Source of the DNA: Nannobrachium achirus
Taxonomy: Eukaryota > Chordata > Actinopteri > Myctophiformes > Myctophidae
Length of the DNA: 64,000 nucleotides
Direction: 5' to 3'
NCBI GenBank assembly: GCA_963921795.1
Contig: OY997642.1
Location: 40,967,256 to 41,031,255, forward strand
Part shown: one piece after another, positions 49,301 through 55,447 of the stretch
How the letters are laid out: each line of letters starts with the position of its first letter
How positions within the stretch are numbered: the first letter of the stretch is position 1
Notes under the pieces: model-generated
Seen by the model: the letters and a program-made list of their open reading frames with translations, nothing else
The model's database searches: none
Told to the model about the DNA's origin: nothing
Position numbers and translations under genes: made by a program

Positions 49301-49722
49301 ACAAAGACACACACATTTTGTTAAAGTTGTAAAATGCACAGAATTGTTCTAATGATACTGATTATTTGATTAATACAATATCGATGAAACGATTAATGAA
49401 TTACCCGCTTCCTAGAGTAGAGAAACGAATAATCAAGCCGTTAATGTAATACATTATGTAATACATTTTAAACTGGGCCAGTCTCCTTTTAGTCGACAAA
49501 CACTGGTTGTGTTAATCTTATATTATGTACAGTATGTATTTCACAGGTCAAATCCAGGCAGTTTATGATGAGTAATAGCAAATACATAGAGCAGACCTGT
49601 GACGGTGGGGCCACACCCATCTCTCCTGCCACTCCCCCCACGATGCCATCTCGGTCATCAGAGAAGCGGTCTGGTCGCATGCTGGGGAACCCAGCGATGG
49701 AGTTGCGTTTGTTCCGCTCCAT
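6968..49722 (-). CDS. tesk2: Testis-specific kinase 2 (LIMK/TESK family)
   Basis: Twelve coding exons splice in phase to 703 residues: 49597-49722, 48707-48829, 41891-42012, 35893-35941, 21585-21731, 18013-18095, 14707-14791, 14525-14608, 13276-13362, 11927-12065, 8118-8651 and 6968-7500. Kinase landmarks: Gly loop [11 protein letters not shown] (73-83), Lys96 in ALKMN, HRDLTSKN (Asp185), DFGLAEK (Asp206), [10 protein letters not shown] (228-237). The N-terminus [13 protein letters not shown] and the tail blocks [16 protein letters not shown] and [18 protein letters not shown] favour TESK2 over TESK1. The family is known to phosphorylate cofilin/ADF and so control actin turnover. The C-terminus (about 349-703) is Ser/Pro-rich and then acidic, longer than the human protein of about 571 residues as I recall it. 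All catalytic residues are present. Trp72 stands where I recall Lys. Confidence 0.92.
7851..8107. mobile_element. hAT-like MITE in TESK2 intron 11
   Basis: Starts CACTGGTTCGCAACATGG and ends AAGGTTGAGAATGACTG, the degenerate inverted ends seen in hAT elements whose ends read CAGTGGTTCTCAA. No clear 8-bp duplication. The end lies only about 10 bp from the exon 11 donor. Confidence 0.5.
8118..8651 (-). CDS. tesk2: TESK2 exon 11 (C-terminal regulatory tail)
   Basis: 534 nt between acceptor ttccttcaag and donor gtgtgt. Encodes [20 protein letters not shown] and [19 protein letters not shown], both conserved in TESKs. The long plus-strand ORF here is only its antisense shadow. Confidence 0.88.
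8652..11926. other. tesk2: TESK2 intron 10
   Basis: No gene inside. It holds two copies of the dispersed AGCTTGTAGATCGGC motif (8767, 9691), a CTCF-like CCACCAGGTGGCAT at 9343 (one mismatch), a TTAA-flanked element and a degenerate GGCT/GACT-rich stretch at about 11040-11390. The rest shows nothing recognisable. Confidence 0.6.
9577..9754. mobile_element. TTAA-flanked (piggyBac-like) MITE
   Basis: TTAA at 9573-9576 and 9755-9758 bracket similar ends (CCAATTT and, inverted, CCACTTAAAA). It contains the dyad motif GTGAGCTTGTAGATCGGC at 9693. Superfamily inferred only from TTAA and the short ends. Confidence 0.4.
11927..12065 (-). CDS. tesk2: TESK2 exon 10 (end of kinase domain)
   Basis: 139 nt between acceptor ctcccctcag and donor gtaaga. 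Encodes [20 protein letters not shown] and a charged helix ([12 protein letters not shown]). Confidence 0.88.
12066..13275. other. tesk2: TESK2 intron 9
   Basis: AT-rich intron. I recognise no repeat family or gene in it. Confidence 0.5.
13276..13362 (-). CDS. tesk2: TESK2 exon 9
   Basis: 87 nt between the acceptor ending atag and donor gtgagt. Encodes [20 protein letters not shown] then LQLAFNCCN, the lower C-lobe. Confidence 0.9.
14249..14501. mobile_element. TTAA-flanked MITE with dyad core
   Basis: TTAA at 14245-14248 and 14502-14505, with ends CCCCTTAAAGC and, inverted, CCACATGAA. It contains the ACAAGCTTGC...GTGAGCTTGTAGATTAGC dyad at 14290-14332. Lies in TESK2 intron 8, ending 24 bp from exon 8. 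Confidence 0.45.
14525..14608 (-). CDS. tesk2: TESK2 exon 8
   Basis: 84 nt, separated from exon 7 by a 98-bp intron, the shortest in the gene. Encodes [20 protein letters not shown] then PDFLPRTE. Confidence 0.92.
14707..14791 (-). CDS. tesk2: TESK2 exon 7 (activation segment)
   Basis: 85 nt between acceptor cacctgttcag and donor gtaagg. Encodes [20 protein letters not shown] then RDEPYNEK. The Ser of VGSPFW is where TESK activation-loop phosphorylation is expected. Confidence 0.9.
15098..15148. repeat. Short foldback (16-bp arms)
   Basis: TATGGCCGGCTCAAAG and its reverse complement lie 18 bp apart in TESK2 intron 6. Confidence 0.7.
15180..15243 (-). repeat. LINE 3'-tail fragment (L2/Maui-like)
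   Basis: Read on the minus strand, it ends CATGCCAATGAAGCTCC followed by TTTGAACTGAATTGAA, the tail I recall for fish L2-type LINEs. No coding part is attached. Confidence 0.45.
16673..17960. mobile_element. hAT element (non-autonomous), 8-bp TSD
   Basis: Ends CAGCGCTACTCAAC and (inverted) CAGGGCTACTCAAC differ at one base. The 8-bp duplication aactagag flanks it exactly (16665-16672 and 17961-17968). It is rich in GGCCCGCGG near the 5' end and has no transposase ORF. It carries an internal inverted repeat of about 490 bp. Located in TESK2 intron 6. Confidence 0.88.
17115..17605. repeat. Large inverted repeat nested in the hAT element
   Basis: The left arm reads inward through TTTAAAATAAATAGACGTTT, CTCAAACCCCAGCATCCC and CACCAAAAATAGCC. 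The right arm gives the same phrases inverted (GGGATGCTGGGGTTTGAG). Each arm includes one full copy of the dyad motif palindrome (17231-17298 and 17427-17495). Confidence 0.8.
18013..18095 (-). CDS. tesk2: TESK2 exon 6 (DFG)
   Basis: 83 nt between gttcctag and gtaagc. Encodes [20 protein letters not shown] then AEKIPTN. A hAT element ends 52 bp beyond this exon's donor. Confidence 0.88.
18884..18943. repeat. 60-bp palindromic unit (copy 1)
   Basis: Contains GAGATAAGCGACC, its inverse GGTCGCTTATCTC, and ACCAGTAAGACTCCC. The same unit recurs at 37287-37346 and 38845-38904, with a stub at 32404-32424. Confidence 0.8.
19080..19500 (+). repeat. CArG-rich palindromic repeat block A
   Basis: Seven perfect CCATATATGG 10-mers sit in tandem units of the form CCCATATATGGAGATCTC and CTTGTCCCTTTTATGCCC. 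Located in TESK2 intron 5. Confidence 0.8.
19605..19790 (+). promoter_or_regulatory. Promoter-like segment with TATA box in block A
   Basis: TATAAAAGG (about 19606) lies downstream of the CArG cluster and is followed at 19710 by ATG GCA TCC, opening [20 protein letters not shown]. The 33-residue frame continues into repeat DNA and stops at 19811. It has the layout of a promoter but no recognised product. Confidence 0.3.
19791..19937 (+). repeat. GACGG/GTGACGT repeat element, copy 1
   Basis: Shares CGGAGATATGAGCAGGGC, GTGTGACGT runs, GGACGGACGG, GGTGGAGGTTTTGATA and the terminal hairpin CTGCGACC...GGTCGCAAT with copies at 32891-33028 (+), 36600-36735 (-) and 37346-37436 (-). Confidence 0.75.
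20090..21584. other. tesk2: Remainder of TESK2 intron 5
   Basis: AT-rich sequence with no recognised repeat family, RNA or gene. Confidence 0.5.
21585..21731 (-). CDS. tesk2: TESK2 exon 5 (catalytic loop)
   Basis: 147 nt between acceptor tctctacag and donor gtaagc. Encodes [14 protein letters not shown] to [10 protein letters not shown], including the catalytic Asp. Confidence 0.93.
23455..24370 (+). repeat. CArG-rich repeat block B
   Basis: Repeated phrase ATATGTCCATATATGGGCAT then TCCCAGATATGGGCTTAATA and AAAAGGGATTCTATT. Five perfect CCATATATGG. Split by the TTAA-flanked insertion 23528-23992. In TESK2 intron 4. Confidence 0.8.
23528..23992. mobile_element. piggyBac-like MITE with TTAA duplication
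   Basis: Ends CTCATTCTGTGCCA and (inverted) CTCATTCTGTGCCA match perfectly and are flanked by TTAA (23524-23527, 23993-23996). The uninterrupted block unit GGGCTTAATATTGATG near 24209 shows the empty site. No transposase. Confidence 0.85.
25141..25190. repeat. (GA)n microsatellite
   Basis: GAGA run with one GATA interruption. Confidence 0.9.
25734..29534 (-). CDS. L1 ORF2: endonuclease and reverse transcriptase
   Basis: 1266 residues. Residues 1-230 are an APE-type endonuclease: [15 protein letters not shown] (about 38-42), [17 protein letters not shown] (about 227). The reverse transcriptase spans about 440-760: [20 protein letters not shown] (about 601), [19 protein letters not shown] and the catalytic FADD (about 697-700). 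A C-terminal Cys/His knuckle [18 protein letters not shown] lies near 1120. It nicks the target and primes reverse transcription there. The frame is uninterrupted and the length is normal for fish L1. The several plus-strand ORFs over it are shadows. Confidence 0.95.
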   Translation of the reverse strand: MSTTKIISNNVKGLNHVIKRKKILTWLKKERVHIALLQETHLIDIEHEKLKREWVGQVFFSSFSSSKRGVAILINKNTPFILETCIKDIEGRYVLITGTLYGEKITIGCVYAPNVYHSEFYSKLLADISPMLVPLTILSGDFNCVLSPEADHSPSSLEPPSKKALTTLEICTDLNLYDAWRVLNPQKRDFTFFSNPHQSLSRIDYFFTSRQVLDRIKDSGIGIRTLSDHSPIHICLTSPRRDSSSFQWSLNPTLLSSPDFITFLKEQFATYMSINDTEDVNASTLWEAAKAVLRGSIISFSAAKKKDSLKKQLKLEKELGELEEDFKTHPSKNLSRKIAITKSALDELLTQKAESSLLYARHRLYEMGNKPGRLLARLAAGRRESNTITSLIDSSGNKQYETKKLTKIMQEFYTKLYSSELNNIEGAPNFLEQVNLPSLTEEDKDLLCRPITKDEILETIRSLQSGKASGPDGFGPDFYKTFAEMVAEPLLRMYNESFVKGFLPPTLYAANISLILKKNKSPELCESYRPISLINVDCKLLSKLLARRLEGLLPKIINTDQCGFIKNRQGQTNMRKLLNVIQHAEETQNKGLVISLDAEKAFDRIEWPYLFGTLDKFGLGDTFIKWVRLLYHSPSASVVVNGTRSPAFKLARSTRQGDPLSSLLFAIAIEPLAEAIRSNIDISGIQVGKHKLKIVLFADDILLFISNPETSIPAILSVIDSFGPESGYKVNLSKSVAMPVGGTTDPPNITNFPFKWSTAGFSYLGIVVSPNVQDLFRLNFITVLRKVKTDLDRWLHLPISWLGRVNLIKMNILPRLLYPIQMLPLWITRKVAKSLERDLSKFIWHGKKPRLKFKTLQLPEERGGLALPNILNFNLACHAQIIHEWVKDYISGTCNHIDAWCCSPATLLSLLTDRTKSLPSSIKKSFIFNTVRAWREITISMGRKEFSSSLTPITGNNNFPPGINNSTFNFWFRKGIRVIGDLFTEEGLMSFTQVKSHFGIPNNHLFAFFQIRHFIQTEMVFPPGGLVRSLLDECLIQFSQPKGFISYFYQFMDIWNKHNIDNVISNWEKDLKTKYEIADWKASILSCSKTFCCNRLKETQYKILHRQHRTPYILNKFDPTRSPLCSKCKDKTGTYMHCFWDCPAISKFWSSISKEINNIFKCNIKMKPGLFLLSLPDRPLSLNLNSSNVILLQKLLVLARKCILFNWIMDKPPTVAQWYRDIYNILPMERMSARSKGNENIFTKIWKPLLDHLPSDTVAPLPTDSD
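29535..30751 (-). other. L1 inter-ORF region, low complexity
   Basis: 1.2 kb between ORF1 and ORF2, longer than I expect for L1. On the sense strand it holds a G run plus (GGGA)n (30591-30628), two long A tracts separated by TTAGGGCTGGCAAC, and GA/AAG-rich sequence. No convincing coding frame. Confidence 0.7.
30752..31921 (-). CDS. L1 ORF1 protein (RNA-binding chaperone)
   Basis: 389 residues from [13 protein letters not shown]. An in-frame upstream start at 31996 is possible but sits on a frame without the family's basic N-terminus. The N-terminal third is low-complexity with a duplicated [11 protein letters not shown] segment and three NNSQTM-like phrases. A long heptad coiled coil follows (roughly residues 140-235: [20 protein letters not shown]). 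Then come an RRM-like domain with [13 protein letters not shown] and LDRAHR, and a C-terminal domain ([15 protein letters not shown]). ORF1 proteins of L1 trimerise through the coil and coat the element RNA. It precedes ORF2 on the same strand. No stop or frameshift seen. Confidence 0.9.
   Translation of the reverse strand: MSRGKPSHYIPRDPRITRGEARRQVQRTNNSQTMESTPSLAPAVTKPTAAPRPKVIAEVDRRQEGRINNSQTMSSSSTSSSPTAAGPPSAAATAAAAAPTLQGNTDRRRDETMSSSSTSSSPTTTGPPPVTAMATPHDNAELIQGISTQVAAALEVKLSKFTEALDIITTRLEKNDKRMDEAEARMEGAESRISDAEDNLIVMKLALTQAEKTIIMLVQKAEEQESRSRRENIKVTGLREGLEGPQPTAFFESWLPTVLNLQTKNGIIKLDRAHRTGGPRADNKPRTVMIKLHNFTDKVKIMSAFKSQQPMKQDGVDFVIRADIPASVIKQRRCFNDVCSRLILKNIEFRMIFPATLSFKHEGINHAFIKAEEAQAFIDSWEEVEEPST
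32461..32693 (+). repeat. 127-bp tandem duplication with GC and CCAAT boxes
   Basis: Two copies start CCACCCACAAGTT (32461, 32588). Each contains ACGACAAACGGTTG, CAAT-type motifs, GGAGGGGGCGGG and GGTGAAGGAC. Confidence 0.8.
32891..33028 (+). repeat. GACGG/GTGACGT repeat element, copy 2
   Basis: GCGGAGATATGAGTAGGGC, four GTGACGT-like units, GGACGGACGGACAGACAGAC and the terminal hairpin ACTGCGACC...GGTCGCAAT. Inner satellites vary in length between copies. Confidence 0.75.
34078..34142. repeat. (TG)n microsatellite
   Basis: TG run with one TA break, ending in GCGCGCGCAC. Overlapping ORFs in several frames are artefacts. Confidence 0.95.
34608..34798. repeat. Two adjacent foldbacks in TESK2 intron 4
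   Basis: ACTTGTCAACCAGTAGTGG pairs with CCACTGGTTGACAAGT (34612-34679). TACCTGCTATT pairs with AATAGCAGGTA (34768-34797). The dyad motif GTGAGCTTGTAGAT lies between them at 34687. Confidence 0.75.
35521..35577. repeat. (CA)n microsatellite
   Basis: CA run with CTCA/CGCA breaks near its left end, 316 bp from TESK2 exon 4. Confidence 0.9.
35893..35941 (-). CDS. tesk2: TESK2 exon 4 (49-nt microexon-like)
   Basis: 49 nt between gtttgtag and gtaaga. Encodes [16 protein letters not shown], a TESK signature (hinge region). Flanked by the repeat-filled introns 3 and 4. Confidence 0.9.
36005..36116 (-). repeat. tRNA-derived SINE fragment
   Basis: On the minus strand it reads GGTGGCTTACCAAGTAAGAG (A-box-like) then GGTTTGAATCC (B box). 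Body and tail are truncated. Confidence 0.5.
36595..37480. repeat. CArG/CRE repeat block D, left part
   Basis: A unit of about 230 bp is tandemly repeated (CTCCATATATGGCCATCTCC at 36891 and 37121). It includes GTATGACATCACGCC, ATCAGCTGTGGACTCTGTGA, GGTGAGGTCAGACTT and CTCCATATATGGAG. Two GACGG-element copies (36600-36735 and 37346-37436) and one 60-bp palindromic unit (37287-37346) bound it. In TESK2 intron 3. Confidence 0.8.
37481..38134. repeat. CArG/CRE repeat block D, central part
   Basis: Tandem units of about 260 bp carry CTCCATATATGGAGG, CTTGTGAGGTCAGACTTAG, ATAATGCCGGTCTTATATAA and ATGTCATACTGATGTCAGCA. A long inverted repeat is centred near 37650 (TCCATATATGGAGATAACCG against its complement). 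Confidence 0.8.
38135..38732. mobile_element. hAT MITE inserted in block D, 8-bp TSD
   Basis: Ends CAGTGGTGCTTTGGG and (inverted) CAGTGGTGCTTTGGG are perfect. TSD gcagtgtg at 38127-38134 and 38733-38740. The intact neighbouring repeat at 37866-37890 shows the empty site. No transposase. GC-rich near its right end. Confidence 0.9.
38733..38905. repeat. CArG/CRE repeat block D, right part
   Basis: Resumes the unit interrupted at 38134, then switches at GTCGGTTAT directly into the 60-bp palindromic unit (38845-38904) in place of the expected CTCCATATATGG. Confidence 0.8.
38921..38956. repeat. Short foldback
   Basis: CATGTTATAAGTGTC pairs with GACACTTATAACATG across about 4 bp, just outside block D. 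Confidence 0.75.
39637..39717. repeat. Dyad-motif palindrome
   Basis: CAAAAATAGCAGATCTG...CTACAAGCTC facing GAGCTTGTATATCTGC, an imperfect inverted pair of the dispersed motif, in TESK2 intron 3. Confidence 0.7.
40254..40300. repeat. (CA)n microsatellite
   Basis: CA run with a few CG/CT breaks, in TESK2 intron 3. Confidence 0.9.
41891..42012 (-). CDS. tesk2: TESK2 exon 3 (catalytic Lys)
   Basis: 122 nt between acceptor tatcttctcag and donor gttggt. Encodes [20 protein letters not shown] through NRLSHPNIL, with the Arg codon split across the next intron. Confidence 0.9.
42532..43062. mobile_element. hAT-like non-autonomous element
   Basis: Starts CAGGGGTTGACACTAAGG and ends (inverted) CAGACATTGACACTAAGG. 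The inside repeats CTTGCCCG and CGGGCAAG. Flank duplication unclear. In TESK2 intron 2. Confidence 0.55.
45098..45260 (+). repeat. tRNA-derived SINE
   Basis: A box TGGCTTAGTGG (45109-45119) and B box GGTTCGATTCC (45157-45167), followed by TGTGTCACTCCTC and a CT-rich tail. In TESK2 intron 2. It is not a tRNA gene: no foldable acceptor stem follows the B box. Confidence 0.75.
45840..46390 (+). repeat. L2-type LINE fragment (3' end of RT ORF)
   Basis: Broken translation gives [20 protein letters not shown], then SAARLLTST, then [17 protein letters not shown] and KTHYFRLAF. These are the C-terminal landmarks of L2-type LINE polyproteins. 5'-truncated and diverged, with frame shifts between segments. 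Confidence 0.7.
47857..48014. mobile_element. TTAA-flanked MITE with dyad core
   Basis: TTAA at 47853-47856 and 48015-48018. It contains GTGAGCTTATAGATCAGC then TATTTTTG at 47954. In TESK2 intron 2. Confidence 0.45.
48707..48829 (-). CDS. tesk2: TESK2 exon 2 (Gly loop)
   Basis: 123 nt between acceptor cctgacag and donor gtgggt. Encodes [19 protein letters not shown] and the ATP-binding loop [11 protein letters not shown]. Confidence 0.9.
48904..48981. repeat. Dyad-motif palindrome between TESK2 exons 1 and 2
   Basis: CATGCTCACAGTGC and GCACTGTGAGCTTG flank about 13 bp. The outer AAAAAGCATCAGATG pairs loosely with CATCTGC-like sequence. It lies 75 bp upstream of exon 2. Confidence 0.65.
49597..49722 (-). 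CDS. tesk2: TESK2 exon 1 (start codon)
   Basis: Opens with ATG GAG CGG ([13 protein letters not shown]) and ends CCGTCACAG before gtctgc. 126 nt, phase 0. The conserved N-terminal peptide fixes this start. Confidence 0.85.
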
Positions 49723-49904
49723 GGCTTACAGTAGATGCTGGTGGAACCAGTGATGGTGGCTTATTTCTCTACTGGTGTATCCCCATTAGTTAGTTGGTAG
49801 AAACTAGTCATTAGTTACTACCAAAAGGTGGAAGCTTCTCTTCCTTGGAATCATAAATTGAGCAGAGCAAGTAGCAGAGCAGCAGAGCTCTGCCTCTCCA
49901 GGTT

Positions 49905-49920
49905 TGGGTTCTTATACCCA
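49905..49920 (-). promoter_or_regulatory. tesk2: TATA-like box upstream of TESK2 ATG
   Basis: Minus-strand GGGTATAAGAACCC lies about 190 bp upstream of the start codon. It offers a core promoter that needs no upstream exon; distant 5' exons are the alternative. Confidence 0.3.
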
Positions 49921-50219
49921 AGGCAGTCAGAGGTGATGAGGCCCATAGACCAGTGAGTGTTCAACTATAGCAACTATGCACCCAAAAGGGACTGTGGGGC
50001 TGTTTCTGGTGGGTCCCCACATCACAAGAGTAACAGACCGTTTTAATTACCCGTGGTCCAAGGGGGTGACATTAACTTTCCTCACCAGCGTACTAAATGC
50101 AAAACATTCCTGCCCTATGTGTTGTGTTAAAACTGTGAGTAGAATTAAACTCCAATTTAAGACCATCTGGGATCAAGAAGCCTTTGGCAAGCCCAGTTTT
50201 TTGCCATGGGAGATCTAGA

Positions 50220-53099
50220 GGAAAAAAGAGAAGACATGAGTCATGTTATTTTATTATAGGAGGTCAAGTTTTACTTAGTATGTTTCTGTCTATGTGGGAG
50301 TGTACAAAATAATCAATTCTGTGCTTTTTGTGGTCCAATATTGACAATAACAAGTCTATTTCTGCCACTTAAGGTCAAATATCTAAACATTGGTCTCTGT
50401 GGATTCTACTCCTTTTCCAGAGATGGGGTAGATGCACACAATGTTGACTAATGATCAACACATTTACCAACACGTTTGACAAATCAACAAGACTAGTTCA
50501 GGAAATGCATAAACACAGGTGTTTGACTTTCTTATTATTTATGACCTGATCTCATGATCACTGTTTGTTCTGCTGTCAGGACTGGTAAACTAGAAGTTGA
50601 GTCGTTCTTTTAAACATTTATCAACTGATTCCATGCAAATGCGTTTATCTTGCCAGTGCCAAACATTAACTAGTGAAAGGAATTTCCTGCCTGACTATAC
50701 AGCTGATGTTATTATGCTTATTCGAAAAGGCTGAGTGAGAGAGAGCACAAGGTATGTTCTACGTTATAAAAGCTTGATTTGAATGAATTTGCCCAGAAAG
50801 ATATTAAATGCCTGCCCTGAACAGCACTGGCTTTGGGAGAGTGAAGATATATGATGCGGTTCTGTGTTGAGTTTATCCTTAAAGCAAGACAAGGAGTGAC
50901 TTAGTTACTGACATAGACAATTATAATCTGGCATAATTTCTGTCAAAAGAATAATAATGATAATATTAATTAAATTCTCATGACCTTTCTTAGAACCTTA
51001 CTCAGATGACCGTGACCTTGACAGTTGTGATAACTTGGTGCTATCTTTGGTTGAATAAACCCTGGTGTGGCTTCAACTGATGTTAGGACAGCTAAGCCTG
51101 AGCCCCAACTTGTTATTTTTTTTTTTTTTTTACAAGACAGGCCCATATGTAATGGCTTTAATAGGGGCAGATTGTCCAATTATAGGAGATTAGCCAAGAA
51201 ATAGCCAAAGTCTTGGTCTGCTGCCATCCAAAACAAGATCAGCAGGGTACAAAGTGGACAGGGAAGGAGTCCTGTGGCTAAGGGTCTTCTTTTTTTCTTA
51301 CATTAATAAACAATCTGGATTTCTGTTTTTAAGAAATAATCTTAAAATGCCCCCCCCCCCCCCTTCCTTTGGTATTGTACTTCCTGAGATGCTCCTGAGG
51401 TAGCAGCATAATAAGACTTTGGTTGAGAATGTATAGCTGAAGGGAGAGGAATGACCTCACTCTCATTCTGAGCTAAACTTTCCAAGTGTCTGTTCACCCA
51501 GCACCAAGACAACCCCTCAATAGAACTAGCAGCCTGGTGTAGGACCGAGCTGAAGATTGCGCCTTGATGTTGTTTTCAGCCCCATAGGAGCTTTTTGAAG
51601 TACCAATTATAAGATTGCAGACTTGATTGAGATTTTCACAACATTCACATAGCCCCTAGCAAAAATAAATATCCATTCTGCACACTATAATACTCTACAG
51701 TCGACATAGTAATGGTACTTTAAATGTCTTATATATTATTATTATTCATTCTCTTTTTTTTTTTTTTTTTACAAAAAATAATTTCAATAAAATCAGTAGG
51801 CTCATCTGAGGGCACCAAACTCCAATTCTGGATAGGGTGGTTAGCTACTGGCCAAAATGATAGGTTTAGCCAAAAACCCAAACTCCACCCTATAAACTAA
51901 AGACATGTTAATTGTTAACCCCTGTGATTTTTAGCCAGTTCAGTCAATAGTTGTTAGAAGAACAAGTCTCTCCAAGTAGGCCTCACATTAGGGCCTAATA
52001 TACAGTATTCTGCTTCAGGATGCTCCACCTAATGCCCAAATAATAAATTAATAATGCTGTAACTCACCAAATAGGCTATGATAGGCTATTAAAATAACAT
52101 GTGCACACAATGCATGCATGCACAGACACCAGCAAGCCACACTGTTAGTGTTACCCTTCAGTTCTGATCCGGAGGTGATCAGTCTCCCATTGTAACACAG
52201 ATCTAGATAGTAGTCATAGTCAGGAAATATGTTTCCGGTGATGCAAAGACAAAGCAGAAAGGATAAGAGACAACATTAATAATAAAGTGAGCACATCAAG
52301 TAACAGAAGAGGCAGAACCGACATCCCAGCACAAGTGGTTAGAGATGGGGGTTGGAATGGAGAGAGTAGGGTGGGATGGTCCCATAATGACAGATTGCAA
52401 ACAGTACATTTGACATGACAAGTGTAAGAGGGGTATTTAGACAGTCCGACTTGGCCTTATTCTGCCACTATTACATCACATACACTAAACCCCTCTACCA
52501 GAGTTGGACAACGTATGAGATCATCCTCTCGGTCCCAGCTACATCCTTAAAAGGATTTTCATCATCGTCCTCTTACTCTTTTTTTCCCCTCTGCACCGAC
52601 GCATCATTCTATGCCTTTTTAAAAGAGTCTGACAGTAATAAAAAAACTCCCTCTGCCAAGAAAAATGTAGGCTACGAGTACCAGGCCTGAGCTTTCCTAT
52701 CTGATTTCAGTTGAGTTTTTCCATCTGAGTCCAGAGAGCAAGCATGCATGCACGACGTTTCATCTCATTGTCACAGTCTTGGGGTGAAAGAGAACAAGTG
52801 CTGCCTAGTCGACTCGTAATATATAAATTCTTACTTCCTTCAATTCAAATGTCAAAGCGCCAAAACAATAAAGGACGAATGCTTTATCCACACACCCACA
52901 TTAGTGGCCAACAGAGGCCTCTCGGACACAAACAGGCAAAGACTGAACACTGAACGAAACACAAACTTCCCACGCTTACATTTCAGCCTTGCCATTCTGA
53001 CCCACTGAAGTAGGCAACTGAAAATCACAAAGCTAGTCCTGTGTTCTTCTGCAGCCACTGCAGATGGGAGATGGTCTCTGTAAGGATTTACCTTACCTC
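50220..53099. other. TESK2 upstream / 5' intron, no gene recognised
   Basis: AT-rich sequence with poly-T, poly-C (51349) and short runs. A possible small exon with a minus-strand reading FPDYDYYLDLCYNGRLITSG (about 52155-52235) was noted but not confirmed. Confidence 0.4.
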
Positions 53100-53107
53100 A
53101 CCTATAG

Positions 53108-54446
53108 CAGGGGTTTTCAAAGTGGGTGACGGGGCACCCTGGGGTGCCGCGACAGCAGTCCAGGGGTGCCGCGAGATCATTTGATAATATTTGGAATTTA
53201 TTTGGACATTTAAAGAATTATCAGCAATTATCATTTTAACTTGAAGTACAAAGTTATTTTCAGTCAGTTCTAACCAAAATGGCTATTATCTCAACGTTTT
53301 CCTCGCAACATAATTAGGGATGGACATCGGTATCGGCCAATATAAAAAATCGGCAGGTATCATATAAAACCGGCCGAATCGGTGACCGGCAGGTCACTGA
53401 CATAAATATCGGTTTTATGCCAATTGTGTCTATGGCACTGCACAGCATGATGCTCTGGTCCTGTGACTAAAGTAAACAGCCAGTAGCAGCCAGTCTACTT
53501 GGTGGCAGCCTACAGAATACAGATGGTGCTGGTTACCTTTGCAATGTAAGGATATATTCCATAATCCTGTGTCAATGTCGTCTCCAAAAAGGAGAAAAAA
53601 AGCATGTGTCACCTGCTTTCCTCCTGCCTAGTCCAGATGGTCATATTAGACTGGATATTGTCTGTGATTTTTCTAGTTCTTAGCTAAAGAAATCTGTATC
53701 GGAAAAATCGGTTTTGGCAGGTCAGACCTTCATAAAACCGGCGGATCGGTATCGGCCAAGAATTTTGCAATCGGTCCATCTCTAAACATAATCACTAAAA
53801 TATCGTCACTGTCGGGCAGAAACCTCGACCGTCGCACAAAACTAGTGAAAACAGCCGATCTACAAGCACACAACGCCTCGCGATAAAGTACATTTTATAG
53901 ATGATAAATACAAAACTAACGGTTTTGGACATATAAGGTTTCCACCTGACAACGACAATATGCAATGATGTCATTACGTGCGCATCCCGCATCAAAAACT
54001 CATACAAGTCGCCCAGGGACTCATTCATGTCATGGTCCTGGGGTCCCAGGGATGCGCCTCCATTGGTGTCCATGTTAAAATAACATGATATAAATATAAT
54101 TAAATGGGTGTCTGTAGCCTAGTGTATTTAGAAATCCTAGTTCTAATTTCAAACATTAGCCAAATTGTAAAATAAATATAAGAAATAGGCAAACATTTTG
54201 AAAATAGCCGATCTACAAGCTCACAGCGCTCGAAAACATTGTATTGAGGACTCATAAAACTTTTCTGGGACCCATTTGAATGACCACCTGTGGGTCCCGG
54301 GACCCATTACATTGAAAACCTAGTAACATCACTGAATATGCTATAAATATAAGGTGCTGGGAGTGAAAATTATAATGTAGGAGTGCCTCGGATTAAAAAA
54401 AGATATTTATGGGGTGCCCTGAGACAAAAAGGTTTGGGAACCCCTG
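53108..54446. mobile_element. hAT element (non-autonomous), 8-bp TSD
   Basis: Ends CAGGGGTTTTCAAAG and (inverted) CAGGGGTTCCCAAACC. TSD acctatag at 53100-53107 and 54447-54454. It contains two dyad-motif copies (53847, 54197) and a nested element. No transposase ORF. Confidence 0.88.
53315..53784. mobile_element. Nested hAT-like MITE (ATCGG-rich), 8-bp TSD
   Basis: Ends TAGGGATGGAC and (inverted) TAGAGATGGAC. TSD aacataat at 53307-53314 and 53785-53792. Internal ATCGGTATCGGCC repeats. Inserted into the older hAT element. Confidence 0.85.
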
Positions 54447-55191
54447 ACCTATAGGGTGGCCAACCTGTTTCTTACTAAACCCACTGTGGAAAATGTTATA
54501 AATTGTGACAATTGTGACAATACCAAAGAGGGCATGACCCAGGCCAGTATAATTGATAAGTAGTGAATAAATAAATATCCTGTCATTAATATAGACCCAA
54601 TTATCAGAAATTGGCATAACAGTGCAGTAAAATCACCAACACCAAAATGTATATTATCTGATTAATATCTGATGGCTGATTTAGGCCTATTATTTCCAAT
54701 ATGTATTTCATTCTAAACACATAATAATAATCAGTAGATAGTGTTATTTTTGAACAATTAAACATAATTCACTAGATAAATTATGAGAAGAAAAATAAGA
54801 ATTAACTATTTAACATGAGATTTTGGTGATGACATGCCTTAAAGGGCTAATATGGTAGATATATGTGCAGAATTGTTCAGCTCTCAGAATCCAATAGAAT
54901 ATCTCCATAAGGCCTACAGCACTCACCACTTATTTTTGTTTCCCACTGCTGCCCAGTGCCCACACAAATGCGACTGCATGAATTCAAGTCACCACACTAA
55001 AAGGAATTGTAAACGGGGCAGACTTTTCTTGGTCTGTAAAATGTGGCCTTGTGTTATTCAAAAATCAAACCTCGTTCGAAGTGGAGCTGTGAATTTGAGC
55101 AGTTCCAGATCTATGCTTTTGATTCTATGTGTTTTAGATCTATGAATTCTAAGTGTTCTATATATAAATTCTATGTGTTCTAGATCTATAA

Positions 55192-55194
<3 letters not shown>

Positions 55195-55271
<77 letters not shown>
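55195..55271. repeat. (GT)n microsatellite
   Basis: About 38 uninterrupted GT units between TESK2 and TMEM53, followed at 55396-55435 by a CAGC/CCAC-rich stretch. Confidence 0.95.
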
Positions 55272-55273
<2 letters not shown>

Positions 55274-55447
55274 CTGTAAACTGTTCCTATGAGTGAGTGG
55301 TGAGTGTGCCTGGCCTGCACAAAACAGCGCCCCTCCTTTAACTAGTGTGTTGTGTGTGGCCACTCAAGGTATTGCCAGACTACGGACACGGCCAGCCAGC
55401 CAGCCACCCAGCCAGCCACCCACCCACCCACATACCCACGGACATAC

